Shown here one piece after another: positions 42,541-52,318 of a stretch of DNA of 64,000 nt. The DNA comes from Thermohalobaculum sp039027855 (GTDB lineage Bacteria > Pseudomonadota > Alphaproteobacteria > Rhodobacterales > Rhodobacteraceae), in contig JBCCJI010000003.1 in the NCBI GenBank assembly GCA_039027855.1, forward strand, positions 1 to 64,000, written 5' to 3'. The translations under genes were made by a program, and so were the position numbers. A model generated the notes under the pieces. The model made no database searches. It was not told the origin of the DNA and saw only the letters and a list, made by a program, of their open reading frames with translations. The stretch's first letter is position 1. The number at the start of each line of letters is the position of its first letter.

Positions 42541-42571
42541 CGCCGCCGGCCGGATCTTGGGGCCGGCGGCG
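42541..42571 (-). terminator. Strong hairpin between symporter and DUF294 genes
   Basis: CGCCGCCGGCC (42541-42551) pairs with GGCCGGCGGCG (42561-42571) around a 9-nt loop. It lies after the symporter stop on the minus strand. Another GC-rich palindrome (GGCGCCGCCGGCGG) is adjacent. It may attenuate read-through into the regulatory genes. Confidence 0.6.
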
Positions 42572-42602
42572 CGGGGGAGGCGCCGCCGGCGGTCATCAAG
42601 GC

Positions 42603-44372
42603 TTAGTGGTCGACCGCAGCACCGGCGCCACGGGGGACGCGCACGCTGTGGACCAGCTCCTTGATGTGCTTCGGCGTCTCGGCGGTCACGCTGGTCACCG
42701 CATAGGCCACACCGAAGTTGATCGCCGCACCGACCGCACCGAATGCCTCGGGCGCGATGCCCAGGAAGTGGTTGGCGGTGGTGTTCGCGAACAGCTCGGT
42801 GCCCGGGATGAACAGGAAGCCCTTGAACGCGAAGATGTAGGCGAGCGTCGAGAGCAGACCGGCGAGCATGCCGCAGGTGGCGCCCACATTGTTGATGCGG
42901 GTCGAGAAGATACCCATCATCAGCGCGGGGAAGATCGACGAGGCCGCCAGACCGAAGGCCAAGGCCACCGTCTGGGCCGCGAAGCCTGGTGGATTGAGAC
43001 CCAGCCACGCTGCGATCGCGATCGCCACACCCATCGAGATACGGGCCGCCAACAACTCGGATTTCTCCGACATGTTTGGCATGAACGTCCCCTTCAGGAG
43101 GTCATGACTGACCGCCGACGAGATCGCCATCAAGAGACCTGCCGCCGTGGACAACGCGGCCGCAAGACCACCTGCCGCGACGATCGCGATCACCCAGTTC
43201 GGCAGCTGCGCGATCTCCGGGTTGGCCAGCACCATGATGTCCCGGTCCACCTTAAGCTCGTTGCCGGCCCAGGTCGGATCGATCAGGTTGCCGTCACCGG
43301 CGGTCGCCTTGTCGTTGTAGTACTGGATACGACCGTCGCCGTTCTTGTCCTCGAACGTGAGCAGACCGGTGGTCTCCCAGTTCTTGAACCAGTCCGGACG
43401 CTCGTCATAGGCCAGCGCTTCACCCTGGATACCGTTCGGGTAGATCGTATCCGTGATGTTCAGGCGCGCCATGGCACCCACGCCGGGGGCGACGGTGTAG
43501 AGGAGCGCGATGAACACCAGCGCCCAGCCGGCCGACCAACGGGCATCGGCGACCTTCGGCACGGTGAAGAAGCGGATGATGACATGCGGCAGACCCGCGG
43601 TGCCGATCATGAGCGACAGGGTGTAGAGCGTCATGTTCAGCGTACCGCCCGCCTGGGCCGTATACTGGGTGAAGCCGAGCTCCTGCACCACGGTGTCGAG
43701 CTTGGTGAGCAGCGGCACACCGCTTTCGACATGGTTGGCGAACAGGCCGATCTGCGGGAAGGCCGTGCCCGTCAGCTCGAGCGAGATGAACACCGCCGGG
43801 ATCGTGTAGGCCACGATCAGCACGCAGTACTGAGCGATCTGCGTGTAGGTGATGCCCTTCATGCCGCCTTGCACCGCATACAGGAACACGATGACCGAGC
43901 CGATCAGCAGGCCGACCGTCGCATCCACCTCGAGGAAGCGCGAGAAGGCGACGCCGACACCCTTCATCTGGCCGATCACGTAAGTGATGGAGGCCACGAT
44001 GAGGCAGACGACGGCCACGATGCGCGCGGTCGAGCTATAGAACCGGTCACCGATGAACTCGGGCACCGTGAACTTGCCGAACTTGCGCAGATACGGCGCC
44101 AGCAGCATCGCGAGGAGCACATAGCCGCCGGTCCAGCCCATCAGGAAGACCGAGGCGTCATAGCCCTTGAACGCGATGAGACCGGCCATCGAGATGAACG
44201 AGGCGGCCGACATCCAGTCGGCAGCCGTTGCCATGCCATTGGCGACCGGGTGGATGCCGCGGCCTGCAGCGTAGAATTCGCCCGTTGAGCCCGCCCGGGC
44301 CCAGAAGGCGATACCGATGTAGAGGGCGAACGAGGCGCCAACTACAAGGTATGTCAGGATTTGAAGATCCAT
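42603..44372 (-). CDS. Sodium:solute symporter, acetate permease-like (VC_2705 subfamily)
   Basis: A 589-residue SSS transporter with about 13 membrane segments. FYAAGRGIHPVANGMATAADWMSAASFISMAG (34-65) and FTVPEFIGDRF carry the sodium/solute-binding features. An extra periplasmic loop (about 310-385) contains an EF-hand-like Ca2+ loop, D342-K-N-G-D-G-R-I-Q-Y-Y-N353. It works with the small DUF4212 subunit encoded 5 bp upstream. Together with acs it probably takes up acetate or another short carboxylate. Confidence 0.92.
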   Translation of the reverse strand: MDLQILTYLVVGASFALYIGIAFWARAGSTGEFYAAGRGIHPVANGMATAADWMSAASFISMAGLIAFKGYDASVFLMGWTGGYVLLAMLLAPYLRKFGKFTVPEFIGDRFYSSTARIVAVVCLIVASITYVIGQMKGVGVAFSRFLEVDATVGLLIGSVIVFLYAVQGGMKGITYTQIAQYCVLIVAYTIPAVFISLELTGTAFPQIGLFANHVESGVPLLTKLDTVVQELGFTQYTAQAGGTLNMTLYTLSLMIGTAGLPHVIIRFFTVPKVADARWSAGWALVFIALLYTVAPGVGAMARLNITDTIYPNGIQGEALAYDERPDWFKNWETTGLLTFEDKNGDGRIQYYNDKATAGDGNLIDPTWAGNELKVDRDIMVLANPEIAQLPNWVIAIVAAGGLAAALSTAAGLLMAISSAVSHDLLKGTFMPNMSEKSELLAARISMGVAIAIAAWLGLNPPGFAAQTVALAFGLAASSIFPALMMGIFSTRINNVGATCGMLAGLLSTLAYIFAFKGFLFIPGTELFANTTANHFLGIAPEAFGAVGAAINFGVAYAVTSVTAETPKHIKELVHSVRVPRGAGAAVDH

Positions 44373-44376
44373 CTAC

Positions 44377-44649
44377 TCAGTCCTCCTGAACGTCGAATTT
44401 CTTGTCGACCAGGTTCATGACCGCCGCGTAGACGAAGATCAGGATGAGGAAGACGTAGATCGCGCCCTGTTGCGCGAACCAGAAGCCAAGGTCTGTACCG
44501 CCAACGGAGATACCCGAAAGCAGCGGCCGCAGCAGAATACCCAGACCGAACGAGACGAACGCCCAGATGACCAGAAAGCTGGTCACGATCTTGATGTTCG
44601 TCGCCCAGTAGGCGTTATCTGCAGGGCTGTTCTGTTCACTGTCCGCCAT
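44377..44649 (-). CDS. DUF4212 small symporter subunit
   Basis: A 90-residue membrane protein with two hydrophobic segments (about 22-45 and 57-80) and a NAYWATNIKIVTSFLVIWAFVSFGLGILL signature typical of the small partner of the VC_2705-type symporter. ATG 44649 follows GGAGGAG. The start overlaps the end of the adenylate kinase gene by 14 bp. Confidence 0.9.
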   Translation of the reverse strand: MADSEQNSPADNAYWATNIKIVTSFLVIWAFVSFGLGILLRPLLSGISVGGTDLGFWFAQQGAIYVFLILIFVYAAVMNLVDKKFDVQED

Positions 44650-45388
44650 GGGGGTCTCCTCCTGTGTTGGCGTCGATTGAACCGGTCCCGCGCCGCCCTG
44701 CGACAAGACCGGAAACGATAGTGGCAAGAGCGATCTCAACCGCTTTGATCGAGCGCATGGCGTCGACCGTGTTGAGACAGCCGTGATCGGCGTAGAACCG
44801 CACCAGCGGCGCAGTTTCAGCGTGGTAGGCGACGAGACGGGCGCGCACCGTCTCGGCATTGTCGTCGGCGCGGCGCTTGAAGTTCGCGCTGCCGCAGGTC
44901 TCGCAGACGCCCGCGACGGCGGTCGGCTTGAAGCGGTCATGGAAGCCCTCGCCGCAATCGGCGCAGGTGAAGCGGCCCGAGATCCGCTCGACCATCGCGT
45001 CGTCCTGTACCTCCAGCGAGATGGCGGCATCGACCGCCATGCCGCGCTTGGCCAGGATCCCGGTCAGTGCTTCGGCCTGGGCCAGCGTGCGCGGCACGCC
45101 GTCGAGGATGATGCCGGCCGCGGTGTCGGGCGCGTCCAGCCGCTCGGCCAGCACCGCGAGGACGATGTCGTCGGAGACGAGACCCCCCGCCTCCATCACC
45201 GCCTTGGCGGCCTTGCCCGCCGGTGTGCCGCCCGCCACCGCCGCGCGCAGCAGATCGCCGGTGGAGAGCTGCACCAGCCCGAACTCATCGACCAGCTTGC
45301 GCGCCTGCGTGCCCTTGCCGGCCCCCGGAGGGCCCAGCAGGACGACGGCAGGCGCCGCGACGATGGGCTCTGATGCCCCGTCCATCAC
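44636..45388 (-). CDS. adk: Adenylate kinase (zinc-type LID)
   Basis: A 250-residue adenylate kinase. The P-loop is GPPGAGKGTQ (19-28), and the NMP-binding part includes LSTGDLLRAAVAGG. The LID domain has four cysteines (C142, C145, C162, C165) of the zinc type. It is slightly longer than usual through a disordered tail (RRGTGSIDANTGGDPHGGQ). It converts AMP + ATP to 2 ADP. It sits 3 bp after acs, whose reaction produces AMP, so it likely recycles that AMP. It may be a second copy of the housekeeping enzyme, which cannot be checked here. Confidence 0.93.
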   Translation of the reverse strand: MMDGASEPIVAAPAVVLLGPPGAGKGTQARKLVDEFGLVQLSTGDLLRAAVAGGTPAGKAAKAVMEAGGLVSDDIVLAVLAERLDAPDTAAGIILDGVPRTLAQAEALTGILAKRGMAVDAAISLEVQDDAMVERISGRFTCADCGEGFHDRFKPTAVAGVCETCGSANFKRRADDNAETVRARLVAYHAETAPLVRFYADHGCLNTVDAMRSIKAVEIALATIVSGLVAGRRGTGSIDANTGGDPHGGQ

Positions 45389-45391
45389 CGC

Positions 45392-47347
<1,956 letters not shown>

Positions 47348-47536
47348 GGCGACCTCCCTGCCATTGGTCTTTGCATTCCAGTCTGGCTGTGACGGGGTGC
47401 AGGGAGCGATGTCAACGATTTCCCAAGCTGCTGAATTTGCTTGGTTTCTTAGTCAATAAGTCGACTTGATTTGGCTCAAGATAGTAAATTCCAACAAACA
47501 AAAGCATTTTCCATTTCAGGACAGGGCCTTGCGCGC

Positions 47537-47563
47537 TTGCGGCGCAATTTTGTTGCGCTGCAA
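47537..47563. promoter_or_regulatory. Pair of TTGC-N3-GCAA sites upstream of acs
   Basis: TTGCGGCGCAA (47537-47547) and TTGCGCTGCAA (47553-47563) are two inverted-repeat sites with a 16-bp period, 190-216 bp upstream of acs. The gap from 47348 to 47747 is AT-rich and otherwise holds no recognised gene. Short-chain fatty-acid regulators of the ScfR type favour TTTGC/GCAAA half-sites, which makes this a candidate control site. Confidence 0.4.
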
Positions 47564-47747
47564 TATTACCCTGTTTTTCGTATTATTCTCGCAAGATCCG
47601 GCCCTTTCATACTTTAGCACACGCCAAGAGATCGGTCTTAGTTCGGAACTGTTTCGCGGGTGACTGACTACAGTCGAAAGTCGCGAGTCGTGTTTGGCGA
47701 AAAGAGCTTGCTTTCGACCTTGGTCCGAGGCGGTTGGCGGCGCCTCT

Positions 47748-48731
47748 TCAGCCGCCTGCCCGGCGTCTGACATCGCCCGGACAGACCGAGAACTCGCGTC
47801 GGAAAGCCCGGGTGAAGGCGCTTGGATCGGCGTAGCCGCAGCGGAGCGCGACCTCGCCCACGCCGATCTCTCCGGCCTCCAGCAGGGCGCGCGCGCGGTC
47901 GAGGCGGAGGCGGCGATAGACGGTGCGCGGGCTGGCGCCGAGGGACGCGCGGAACCGGTCTTCGAGCTCGCGCTGGCGGCATCCGGCGGCCTCGGCGATC
48001 GCGCCGATCGTGCGGGGTATCTCGAGGCTGGCGCGCATGGCTTCCAGCGCGCGGACAACGCGGCGGTCACTGGTGTCGCTCTGCACGCGATCCGGCCCGG
48101 CCGTGCGGACACGGCCCAGCCGCCGCCCAGGCGTCTCATCCTGCAGGAAGAGCCCCGCGACCGCCAGCCTCAGTGCCGCGCCATGCTCGCGCTCGATCAG
48201 GGCCAGCATCAAGTCGAAGGCGGTCATGGCACCGCCCGCACTCATCCGGTCGCCGTCGATCACCCAGCGCGCGGCAGTCACCTCGATCTCGGGGAAACGC
48301 TCGGCAAAAGCGTCGATCTCATCGGCGTGGATCGTCGCCCGCCGCCCGGCGAGCAGCCCCGCCTCGGCCAGCAGCCAGCCACCGGTGTCGAGCCCGCCGA
48401 GCGCTCCGTAGCGCCGCGCCGCCGCCCGCAACCCGCGCCGGCAAGCGGGGGTTGCGAAGGCCCGGAACCCATAGCTTGGCATCACCAGGAGGGCATCGCC
48501 GCCCGGCGCGCGCGCCAGCGGCCCTTCGACCAGGACCGGAAAGCCGCTGGAAGACGCGACCGGCGCCCCGTCCAGCGTGAAAAGCCGCCAGGCATAGGCC
48601 GGCCGCCCGAGGAACCCATTGGCCGCGCGCAAGGGCTCGATGGCGTTGGCGAGGCAGTGGTTCGAGAAGCTGGGGAACAGCAGCACGTCGATGCGGCGCG
48701 TGCCCATCGCAGGTTTTGTCCAATCCGGCAT
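47748..48731 (-). CDS. GlxA-type AraC-family regulator (CdhR-like, carnitine catabolism)
   Basis: A 327-residue regulator. The N-terminal half is a DJ-1/PfpI-like domain (MGTRRIDVLLFPSFSNHCLANAIEPLRAAN at 9-38; GALGGLDTGGWLLAEAGLL). The C-terminus has the AraC double helix-turn-helix (TIGAIAEAAGCRQRELEDRF and VGEVALRCGYADPSAFTRAFRREF). It is divergent from the carnitine genes across 82 bp, like CdhR next to cdh operons, and probably activates them in response to carnitine or 3-dehydrocarnitine. The binding site was not identified. Confidence 0.9.
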   Translation of the reverse strand: MPDWTKPAMGTRRIDVLLFPSFSNHCLANAIEPLRAANGFLGRPAYAWRLFTLDGAPVASSSGFPVLVEGPLARAPGGDALLVMPSYGFRAFATPACRRGLRAAARRYGALGGLDTGGWLLAEAGLLAGRRATIHADEIDAFAERFPEIEVTAARWVIDGDRMSAGGAMTAFDLMLALIEREHGAALRLAVAGLFLQDETPGRRLGRVRTAGPDRVQSDTSDRRVVRALEAMRASLEIPRTIGAIAEAAGCRQRELEDRFRASLGASPRTVYRRLRLDRARALLEAGEIGVGEVALRCGYADPSAFTRAFRREFSVCPGDVRRRAGG

Positions 48732-48813
48732 GATCTACAACGAATGCTGCATGGTGCTGGCTGTCAATCGCGCGATGCTGGGGACCGCGCGCACCCTGCC
48801 GAGGAGCCAGCCC

Positions 48814-49734
48814 ATGCCGCTCGCCATGAACCGCGAGGTTTTCATCACCTGCGCCGTCACCGGCTCGGGCGGCACCCAGGACCGCAGCCCCCATGTGCCC
48901 CGCAGCCCGCGCCAGATCGCCGACAGCGCCATCGCCGCCGCCCGCGCAGGCGCCGCCGTCGTGCATTGCCATGTGCGCGACCCCGAAACCGGCGCCCCGG
49001 CCCGCGACGGGGCGCTGTACCGGGAGGTGACCGAGCGGGTGCGCGATGCCGATATCGACGTGGTGCTCAACCTGACGGCGGGCATGGGCGGCGATTTGGT
49101 GTTCGGCCCGCCCTCCGCGCCCCTGCCACTGGCCAAGGGGACCGACATGATCGGGGCGGAGGCACGGCTTGCCCATATCGCCGATTGCCTGCCCGAGATC
49201 TGCACGCTCGACTGCGGCACCATGAATTTCGCCGAGGCCGATTACGTGATGACCAACACGCCCGGCATGCTGCGGGCGATGGGCGGGGCGATGACGGCCA
49301 TGGGCGTGCGCCCGGAGATCGAGGCCTTCGATACCGGCCATCTCTGGCTCGCCAAGCGGCTGGTGGAGGAGGGCGTGCTGGAGGACCCGGCGCTGGTTCA
49401 GCTGTGCATGGGCATCCCCTGGGGCGCGCCGGACGATCTCAACACCTTCATGGCGATGGTGAATGCGATCCCGGCCGGGTGGACATGGTCGGCGTTCTCC
49501 ATCGGGCGCAACGAGATGCCCTACGTGGCGGCCTCGGTCCTGGCCGGCGGCAATGTGCGGGTCGGGCTGGAGGACAATCTTTGGCTTGGTAAGGGCGAGC
49601 TTGCGACCAACGAGGCGCTGGTGGACCGCGCCGTCGGCATCGTTGAGCGCATGGGTGCGCGCGTCATCGGGCCCGAGGCGGTGCGCGCGAAGCTTGGCCT
49701 CACCAAACGCGCGCCGGGAAGCCTCGCGGCATGA
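48814..49734 (+). CDS. Beta-keto acid cleavage enzyme (BKACE), 3-dehydrocarnitine cleavage
   Basis: A 306-residue BKACE/DUF849 TIM-barrel protein. The zinc-binding pair is H51-C-H53 in AAVVHCHVRDPETG; FDTGHLWLAKRLVEEG and GLEDNLWL follow. It joins the beta-keto acid to acetyl-CoA, giving acetoacetate and a new CoA ester, here most likely betainyl-CoA from 3-dehydrocarnitine. It has an ATGA overlap with the carnitine dehydrogenase gene. ATG 48814 is used (GAGGAG upstream); an ATG four codons later is also possible. Confidence 0.93.
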   Translation: MPLAMNREVFITCAVTGSGGTQDRSPHVPRSPRQIADSAIAAARAGAAVVHCHVRDPETGAPARDGALYREVTERVRDADIDVVLNLTAGMGGDLVFGPPSAPLPLAKGTDMIGAEARLAHIADCLPEICTLDCGTMNFAEADYVMTNTPGMLRAMGGAMTAMGVRPEIEAFDTGHLWLAKRLVEEGVLEDPALVQLCMGIPWGAPDDLNTFMAMVNAIPAGWTWSAFSIGRNEMPYVAASVLAGGNVRVGLEDNLWLGKGELATNEALVDRAVGIVERMGARVIGPEAVRAKLGLTKRAPGSLAA

Positions 49735-51149
49735 CCGGCGCAGCGCGCAAGGCGGCGATTGTCGGCGGCGGCGTGATCGGTGGCGGCTGGGCGGCGCGCT
49801 TCCTGCTGAACGGTTGGGACGTGGCGCTGGCCGATCCCGACCCGCAGGCGCTCCGCAAGGTTGAGGCGGTGCTGGCGAACGCCCGCCACGCGCTGCCAAT
49901 GCTTTATGACCGCGCGCTGCCGCCGGAGGGGCGCCTGAGCCTCGCGCCACTGGCCGAGGCGGTGGCGGGCGCCGTTTGGGTGCAGGAAAGCGTGCCCGAG
50001 CGTCTTGACCTCAAGCACCGCGTTCTCGCCGAGATCGAGGCCGCGGCCCGCCCCGAGACGCCCATCGCCTCGTCGACCTCGGGCTTCACACCGACAGCGC
50101 TGCGCATGGGCGCCCGGCACCCAGGGCGGATCTTCGTCGCCCACCCCTTCAACCCGGTCTATTTGCTCCCGCTGGTCGAGCTTGTCGGCGCCCCCGATGG
50201 CGCGGCTGATACGCTCACCGGTCTCGGCATGTATCCGCTAACGGTCCGAGGCGAGATCGACGCCCATATCGCCGACCGTCTGCTGGAGGCGGTCTGGCGC
50301 GAGGCGCTGTGGCTGGTGAAGGACGGCATCGCCACCACGGCCGAGATCGACGACGCCATCCGATATGGCTTTGGCCTCCGCTGGGCGCAGATGGGGCTGT
50401 TCGAGACCTATCGCATCGCTGGTGGCGAGGCCGGCATGGCGCATTTCATCGCCCAGTTCGGCCCCGCGCTGAAGTGGCCCTGGACCAAGCTGATGGACGT
50501 ACCCGATCTGACGCCCGAGTTGATCGAGACCATCGCCGGTCAGTCCGACGCGCAGTCGGGTCATCTGTCAATCCGGGCGCTGGAGCGTCTGCGCGACAAC
50601 AACCTCGTCGCGATGCTGCGCGCGCTGAAGCAGCAGAATGCCGCTGCCGGCCGCCTGATCGCCGCGCACGAAGCGACCCTGCCGCAAATCGCGCCCAAGG
50701 CCGGCCCCCTCCGCACCGTCGACCGGACCGTGCCCGTCGATTGGACCGACTATAACGGCCACATGAACGAAAGCCGCTTTGGCCAGGCCTTCTCGGACGC
50801 GGCCGATGCCGTGATGCGGGCCATCGGCGCCGATGCCGCCTATGTCGCGGGCGGGCATAGCTATTTCACGGTCGACACCCACATCCGCTATCTGGCCGAG
50901 GCCCATGCCGGCGCCCGCATCACCGTCGACAGCCAGGTGATCGAGGGCGCGGGCAAGAAGCTGCGCCTGTTCCACCGGATGCGCGATGGGGCCGGGGCCG
51001 AGATCGCCACCGGCGAACAACTGCTGATCCATGTGAGCCTCGAGACCCGCCGCTCCGCCCCGCCGCTGCCGGCGGTGGACGAGCGTCTGGCGCGCCTCGC
51101 CGTGGCCCATGCCGCCCTGCCAGCCCCAACCGAGACGGAGACCCAGTGA
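49731..51149 (+). CDS. L-carnitine 3-dehydrogenase fused to a betainyl-CoA thioesterase domain
   Basis: A 472-residue fusion. Residues 1-320 are a 3-hydroxyacyl-CoA-dehydrogenase-type carnitine dehydrogenase with NAD motif GGGVIGGGW (12-20) and catalytic H138 (AHPFNP). The RWAQMGLFETYRIAGGEAGMAHF block fits carnitine dehydrogenases. Residues 330-460 are a hot-dog thioesterase (VDWTDYNGHMNESRFGQAF). The first half oxidises carnitine to 3-dehydrocarnitine. The second would hydrolyse betainyl-CoA made by BKACE to glycine betaine. It overlaps the acyl-CoA dehydrogenase gene by one base. Confidence 0.93.
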   Translation: MTGAARKAAIVGGGVIGGGWAARFLLNGWDVALADPDPQALRKVEAVLANARHALPMLYDRALPPEGRLSLAPLAEAVAGAVWVQESVPERLDLKHRVLAEIEAAARPETPIASSTSGFTPTALRMGARHPGRIFVAHPFNPVYLLPLVELVGAPDGAADTLTGLGMYPLTVRGEIDAHIADRLLEAVWREALWLVKDGIATTAEIDDAIRYGFGLRWAQMGLFETYRIAGGEAGMAHFIAQFGPALKWPWTKLMDVPDLTPELIETIAGQSDAQSGHLSIRALERLRDNNLVAMLRALKQQNAAAGRLIAAHEATLPQIAPKAGPLRTVDRTVPVDWTDYNGHMNESRFGQAFSDAADAVMRAIGADAAYVAGGHSYFTVDTHIRYLAEAHAGARITVDSQVIEGAGKKLRLFHRMRDGAGAEIATGEQLLIHVSLETRRSAPPLPAVDERLARLAVAHAALPAPTETETQ

Positions 51150-52318
51150 TGCAGTTCGGCCTTTCCGACGAGCAGCAGATGATCGTCGACACCGTCCGCG
51201 CCTTCGTCGAGACCGAGATCTACCCGCATGAGGCTGAGGTCGAGCGGAGCGGCCATGTCGACCCGGAGGTCGCCGAAGCGATCAAGGCCAAGACCATCGA
51301 GCTTGGCTTTTACGCCTGCAGTTTCCCTGAAAGCGTCGGTGGCGCGGGTCTTAGCCATCTCGATTTCGCGCTGGTCGAGCGCGAGCTCGGTCGCGGTTCG
51401 ATGGCGCTGACGCATTTCTTCGGCCGGCCGCAAAACATCCTGATGGCTTGCGAGGGCGATCAGATCGAGCGCTATCTGATGCCGGCCGTGCGCGGCGAGC
51501 GGATGGACGCGCTGGCCATGACCGAGCCCGAGGCCGGCTCCGACATCCGCTCGATGCGGGCCACGGCCAGGCGGGCGAACGGCAGCAATAGCGACTGGAT
51601 CCTGAACGGGACCAAGCACTTCATCTCGGGCGCGGAACACGCCGATTTCGTCATCGTCTTCATGGCCACCGGCGAGGATGAGACGCCGCAAGGCCCCAAG
51701 AAGCGGCTGACGACCTTTCTGGTCGACCGCGGCACCCCGGGCTTCACGATCCGCGAGGGCTATCGCTCGGTCAGCCACCGCGGCTATGCCAATATGGTGC
51801 TGGAGTTCGACGACTGCCGCCTGCCGGATGCGCAGGTGCTGGGCCCGGTCGATGGCGGGTTCGCGGTGATGAACGAATGGCTCTATGCGACCCGCATCAC
51901 CGTCGCCGCCATGTCGGTCGGCCGTGCGCGCCGCGCCTTTGATATGGCGCGGGACTACGCCGCCGGGCGGCGCCAGTTCGGCCAGCCCATCGGCCGGTTC
52001 CAGGGCGTGAGCTTCCCGCTGGCCGACATGATCACCGAGATCGACGCCGCCGACTGGCTGACGCTGGCCGCCGCCTGGCGGCTGGACCAGGGCCTGCCGG
52101 CCAATCGCGAGATCGCCTCGGCCAAGCTCTACGCCACCGAGATGCTGGCCCGCGTCACCGATGCCGCGCTGCAGATCCATGGCGGCATGGGGCTGATGGA
52201 CGATCTACCCATCGAACGCTTCTGGCGCGATGCGCGGGTCGAGCGGATCTGGGACGGCACCTCGGAAATCCAGCGCCACATCATCGGCCGCGAGCTTTTG
52301 AGGCCCCTCGGTGCCTGA
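51149..52318 (+). CDS. Acyl-CoA dehydrogenase, probably gamma-butyrobetainyl-CoA dehydrogenase
   Basis: A 389-residue FAD-dependent acyl-CoA dehydrogenase. ALAMTEPEAGSDIRSM and WILNGTKHFISGAEHADF lie in the FAD/substrate region. QIHGGMGLMDDLPIERFWRDARVERIWDGTSEIQRHIIGREL is the C-terminal signature. Linked with CaiD-like and carnitine genes, it likely desaturates gamma-butyrobetainyl-CoA to crotonobetainyl-CoA. ATG 51149 overlaps the previous stop (TGATG). Substrate is inferred from the cluster. Confidence 0.9.
   Translation: MQFGLSDEQQMIVDTVRAFVETEIYPHEAEVERSGHVDPEVAEAIKAKTIELGFYACSFPESVGGAGLSHLDFALVERELGRGSMALTHFFGRPQNILMACEGDQIERYLMPAVRGERMDALAMTEPEAGSDIRSMRATARRANGSNSDWILNGTKHFISGAEHADFVIVFMATGEDETPQGPKKRLTTFLVDRGTPGFTIREGYRSVSHRGYANMVLEFDDCRLPDAQVLGPVDGGFAVMNEWLYATRITVAAMSVGRARRAFDMARDYAAGRRQFGQPIGRFQGVSFPLADMITEIDAADWLTLAAAWRLDQGLPANREIASAKLYATEMLARVTDAALQIHGGMGLMDDLPIERFWRDARVERIWDGTSEIQRHIIGRELLRPLGA

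Noticed and set aside
47466..47663. 65-residue plus-strand frame upstream of acs
   Set aside because: It lies in an AT-rich regulatory gap, has no ribosome-binding site and no recognisable family.
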